Below, in pieces: positions 61,240-64,000 of a stretch of 64,000 nt of DNA. Location: NCBI GenBank assembly GCA_044507625.1, contig JBIQJE010000003.1, positions 270,236 to 334,235 on the forward strand, read 5' to 3'. A program made the translations under genes and the position numbers. The DNA comes from Hyphomicrobium_A sp044507625 (lineage in GTDB: Bacteria; Pseudomonadota; Alphaproteobacteria; Rhizobiales; Hyphomicrobiaceae). A model generated the notes under the pieces. That model saw only the letters and a program-made list of their open reading frames with translations. It searched no databases and was not told where the DNA came from. Numbering within the stretch: position 1 is the stretch's first letter; each line of letters starts with the position of its first letter.

Positions 61240-62205
61240 TCCGGCGCCTCACTTCAACCGCGCGGGGAATTTCAATGTTTCGACTGCCGCTCGCAATCTC
61301 CGCTCCCCATCGGGGCGAAGCTGTGCGTCACAAACTTTCCGCTAAAGCCTATTTGCATGCGTGGCGCCGAAGAAATCTCGAACTCGCTTTGTCCGACGGC
61401 AGCGGGCGGTAGTCTGCCCACTTTGCGCGACGGAGCGGCTGCCAATGCAGTTCGAAAGACGGGGCTGGCCAACAGCGTGACACTTTGCCCATCGGCACCA
61501 ATCCCTACTGGCTTGCTCCCAAGGTGCATCGGCGGACCCGCGGACCGGCTTCCGGCATCACGGTCGTCGGCACCGCCCACTTCCCCAGGCTTCCGACCGC
61601 CACATCGCCCGCCATATCCGAAGCGACCGGCTCACCCCATTTCAACCGCCGGCAACCGATGGTCGCGAGAACGAATGTTGGCCGCGGAGATCGGTATCCG
61701 TTCACACCGGCCGTCGCCGCCGGCTCGCGCAACCTCCAACCAGAGCGTCGAAGAATCGAGCGCCCTCTGCTGGCATCAACGACATTATCGGGAGAACGGG
61801 TACGATCGCGGCCCGCGCCAACCGTGGCCAATTCAGCGATACCCTGGAGACATCACCAACGGACGCGAAAGCTTCACTCCGCACGATCGGCACCCACCCG
61901 TCCATCTTCGACGGAACGACACGCGCCCGATCCCAAAGAAGATCGCGCCAGTAGCGCACCAATTGAATCGGTCGGACGGACAAGGATTTTCAGAGACAAC
62001 GTGCTGTTGAAGAGCGGACTGTCGAGCCGCCCATCCGAACGCAACGACCCGATGTCTCCCTTCCCGCTCCGGCGCGAACGAAGATCGCCCAAGGAGCGAA
62101 GAGCCAAGGCCTCGAAATCGAAGCAATCACGAGACAGTCGCATCGTGATCGGCGGAAACCCGACCACCAGCACGGAAGCCGTCTAGCAGAGTTCACAAAC
62201 GAAAA
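61240..62205. other. unassigned region between the Fae-like gene and the rRNA operon
   Basis: About 960 bases. Open frames of 90-230 codons exist on both strands, but they are rich in Arg/Ser/Pro/Thr, lack ribosome sites and show no motif. The minus-strand frame at 61702-61983 is the least improbable. I see no tRNA or repeat. It may hold the Fae-like promoter near 61200 and otherwise decayed sequence. Confidence 0.4.
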
Positions 62206-62233
62206 CGCCGCCCTGACAAAAGCCAGGGCGGCG
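62206..62233 (-). terminator. intrinsic terminator of the rRNA operon
   Basis: On the minus strand CGCCGCCCTG pairs perfectly with CAGGGCGGCG over a loop of eight bases and is followed directly by TTTTCGTTTG. It lies about 70 bases after the 5S gene: a strong Rho-independent terminator. Confidence 0.88.
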
Positions 62234-62300
62234 CTGATAACGTATCGAAAGAGGGGATTTTTATGATGACTTCGTTCCAGAGGACACTCACTTTTCTGCA

Positions 62301-62418
62301 GACCTGGCGACGACCTACTCTCCCACGTCTTAAGACGCAGTACCATTGGCGCTGGAGCGTTTCACGGCCGAGTTCGGGATGGGATCGGGTGCAGCCACTC
62401 CGCCATAATCACCAGGTC
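62301..62418 (-). rRNA. rrf: 5S ribosomal RNA
   Basis: About 118 bases on the minus strand, starting GACCTGGTGATTATGGCGGA and ending GTCGTCGCCAGGTC, with the internal CACCCGATCCCATCCCGAAC and GTGAAACGCTCCAGCGCC of alphaproteobacterial 5S. The ends pair to give helix I. Exact ends are estimated within a few bases. Confidence 0.93.
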
Positions 62419-62604
62419 GGCGGAAAAGTGAGATGACTTCTGTTCTGGTCTTTCCTGTGTTCTTACGCCCATCAAGCGGCGTCATCCGCAGAGCAGATGA
62501 CGCGCCGGCGCCTAAGCGCCGTCTCGGGAAAGGAGCCAGCACCTCTAAAGGTACGGCTCACTTCGGTGAGCGCGATGATGAGCATTGCATAATGAGAGCA
62601 ATCA

Positions 62605-64000
<1,396 letters not shown>

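Noticed and set aside
60625..62010. 461-codon plus-strand open frame
   Set aside because: Antisense to the Fae-like gene and then runs through low-complexity Arg/Ser/Pro-rich sequence with no motif or ribosome site.
62419..62604. tRNA in the 23S-5S spacer
   Set aside because: No cloverleaf, TTCGANNC arm or CCA end could be found on the rRNA strand.

Overview
The window is chromosomal DNA of a high-GC alphaproteobacterium, most likely a Hyphomicrobiaceae-like methylotroph (Hyphomicrobium or a relative). The support is a PQQ-dependent dehydrogenase with its own cytochromes and oxidase, a formaldehyde-activating-enzyme (Fae) homologue, a full nar operon with an embedded parvulin gene, two cobalamin riboswitches over B12-related genes, and rRNA of alphaproteobacterial type. 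The genus is inferred; no marker was searched. I saw no transposase, integrase, CRISPR array or tRNA.

Layout. 1-3136: the 5' part of a TonB-dependent receptor gene, then a wrecked kdp potassium-pump operon (intact kdpF and a small leader peptide, then a KdpA-KdpD chimera and the tail of kdpE). 3721-12990: a self-contained respiratory module: oxidase assembly factor, a Crp/Fnr regulator, cytochrome c, PQQ dehydrogenase with the lanthanide-type aspartate, a second cytochrome c, and a caa3-type oxidase (subunits II, I, III, a small membrane protein and a cytochrome c lipoprotein). 13065-17400: PepSY membrane protein and TonB receptor behind a cobalamin riboswitch. 17616-24084: B12-independent metE, a thioesterase, isocitrate lyase with a divergent ScfR/RamB-like regulator, and rraA. 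24221-28688: a second cobalamin riboswitch in front of class I nrdAB; NrdB carries Phe where the radical Tyr usually sits, so it looks like the chlamydial Mn/Fe (class Ic) type. 28975-33694: a DUF2380/3280-type protein, a P-type ATPase and an SDR. 33946-44950: narK-narGHJI-parvulin-small protein, with a second narK convergent at the far end and similar FNR/NNR-like boxes at both outer promoters.

45006-51338: a winged-helix regulator divergent from a Tat-exported sulfatase, an MFS drug exporter and an L,D-transpeptidase. 51564-55823: a PilZ protein, then a FIST-domain protein plus hybrid histidine kinase and a NarL-type response regulator, resembling the NosP/NahK nitric-oxide system. 56108-61185: an ABC1/UbiB kinase, three cell-surface glycosyltransferase-type genes with a decayed duplicate of the last, and a Fae-like protein. 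62206-64000: the end of an rRNA operon on the minus strand (terminator, 5S, 3' half of 23S).

How it fits together: electrons from periplasmic alcohol oxidation can pass through the two encoded cytochromes to the adjacent oxidase, while nitrate respiration serves without oxygen. B12 supply appears to select between B12-dependent enzymes elsewhere and the B12-independent ribonucleotide reductase encoded here, and to repress an outer-membrane receptor. The NosP/NahK-like set could couple NO from denitrification to gene control.
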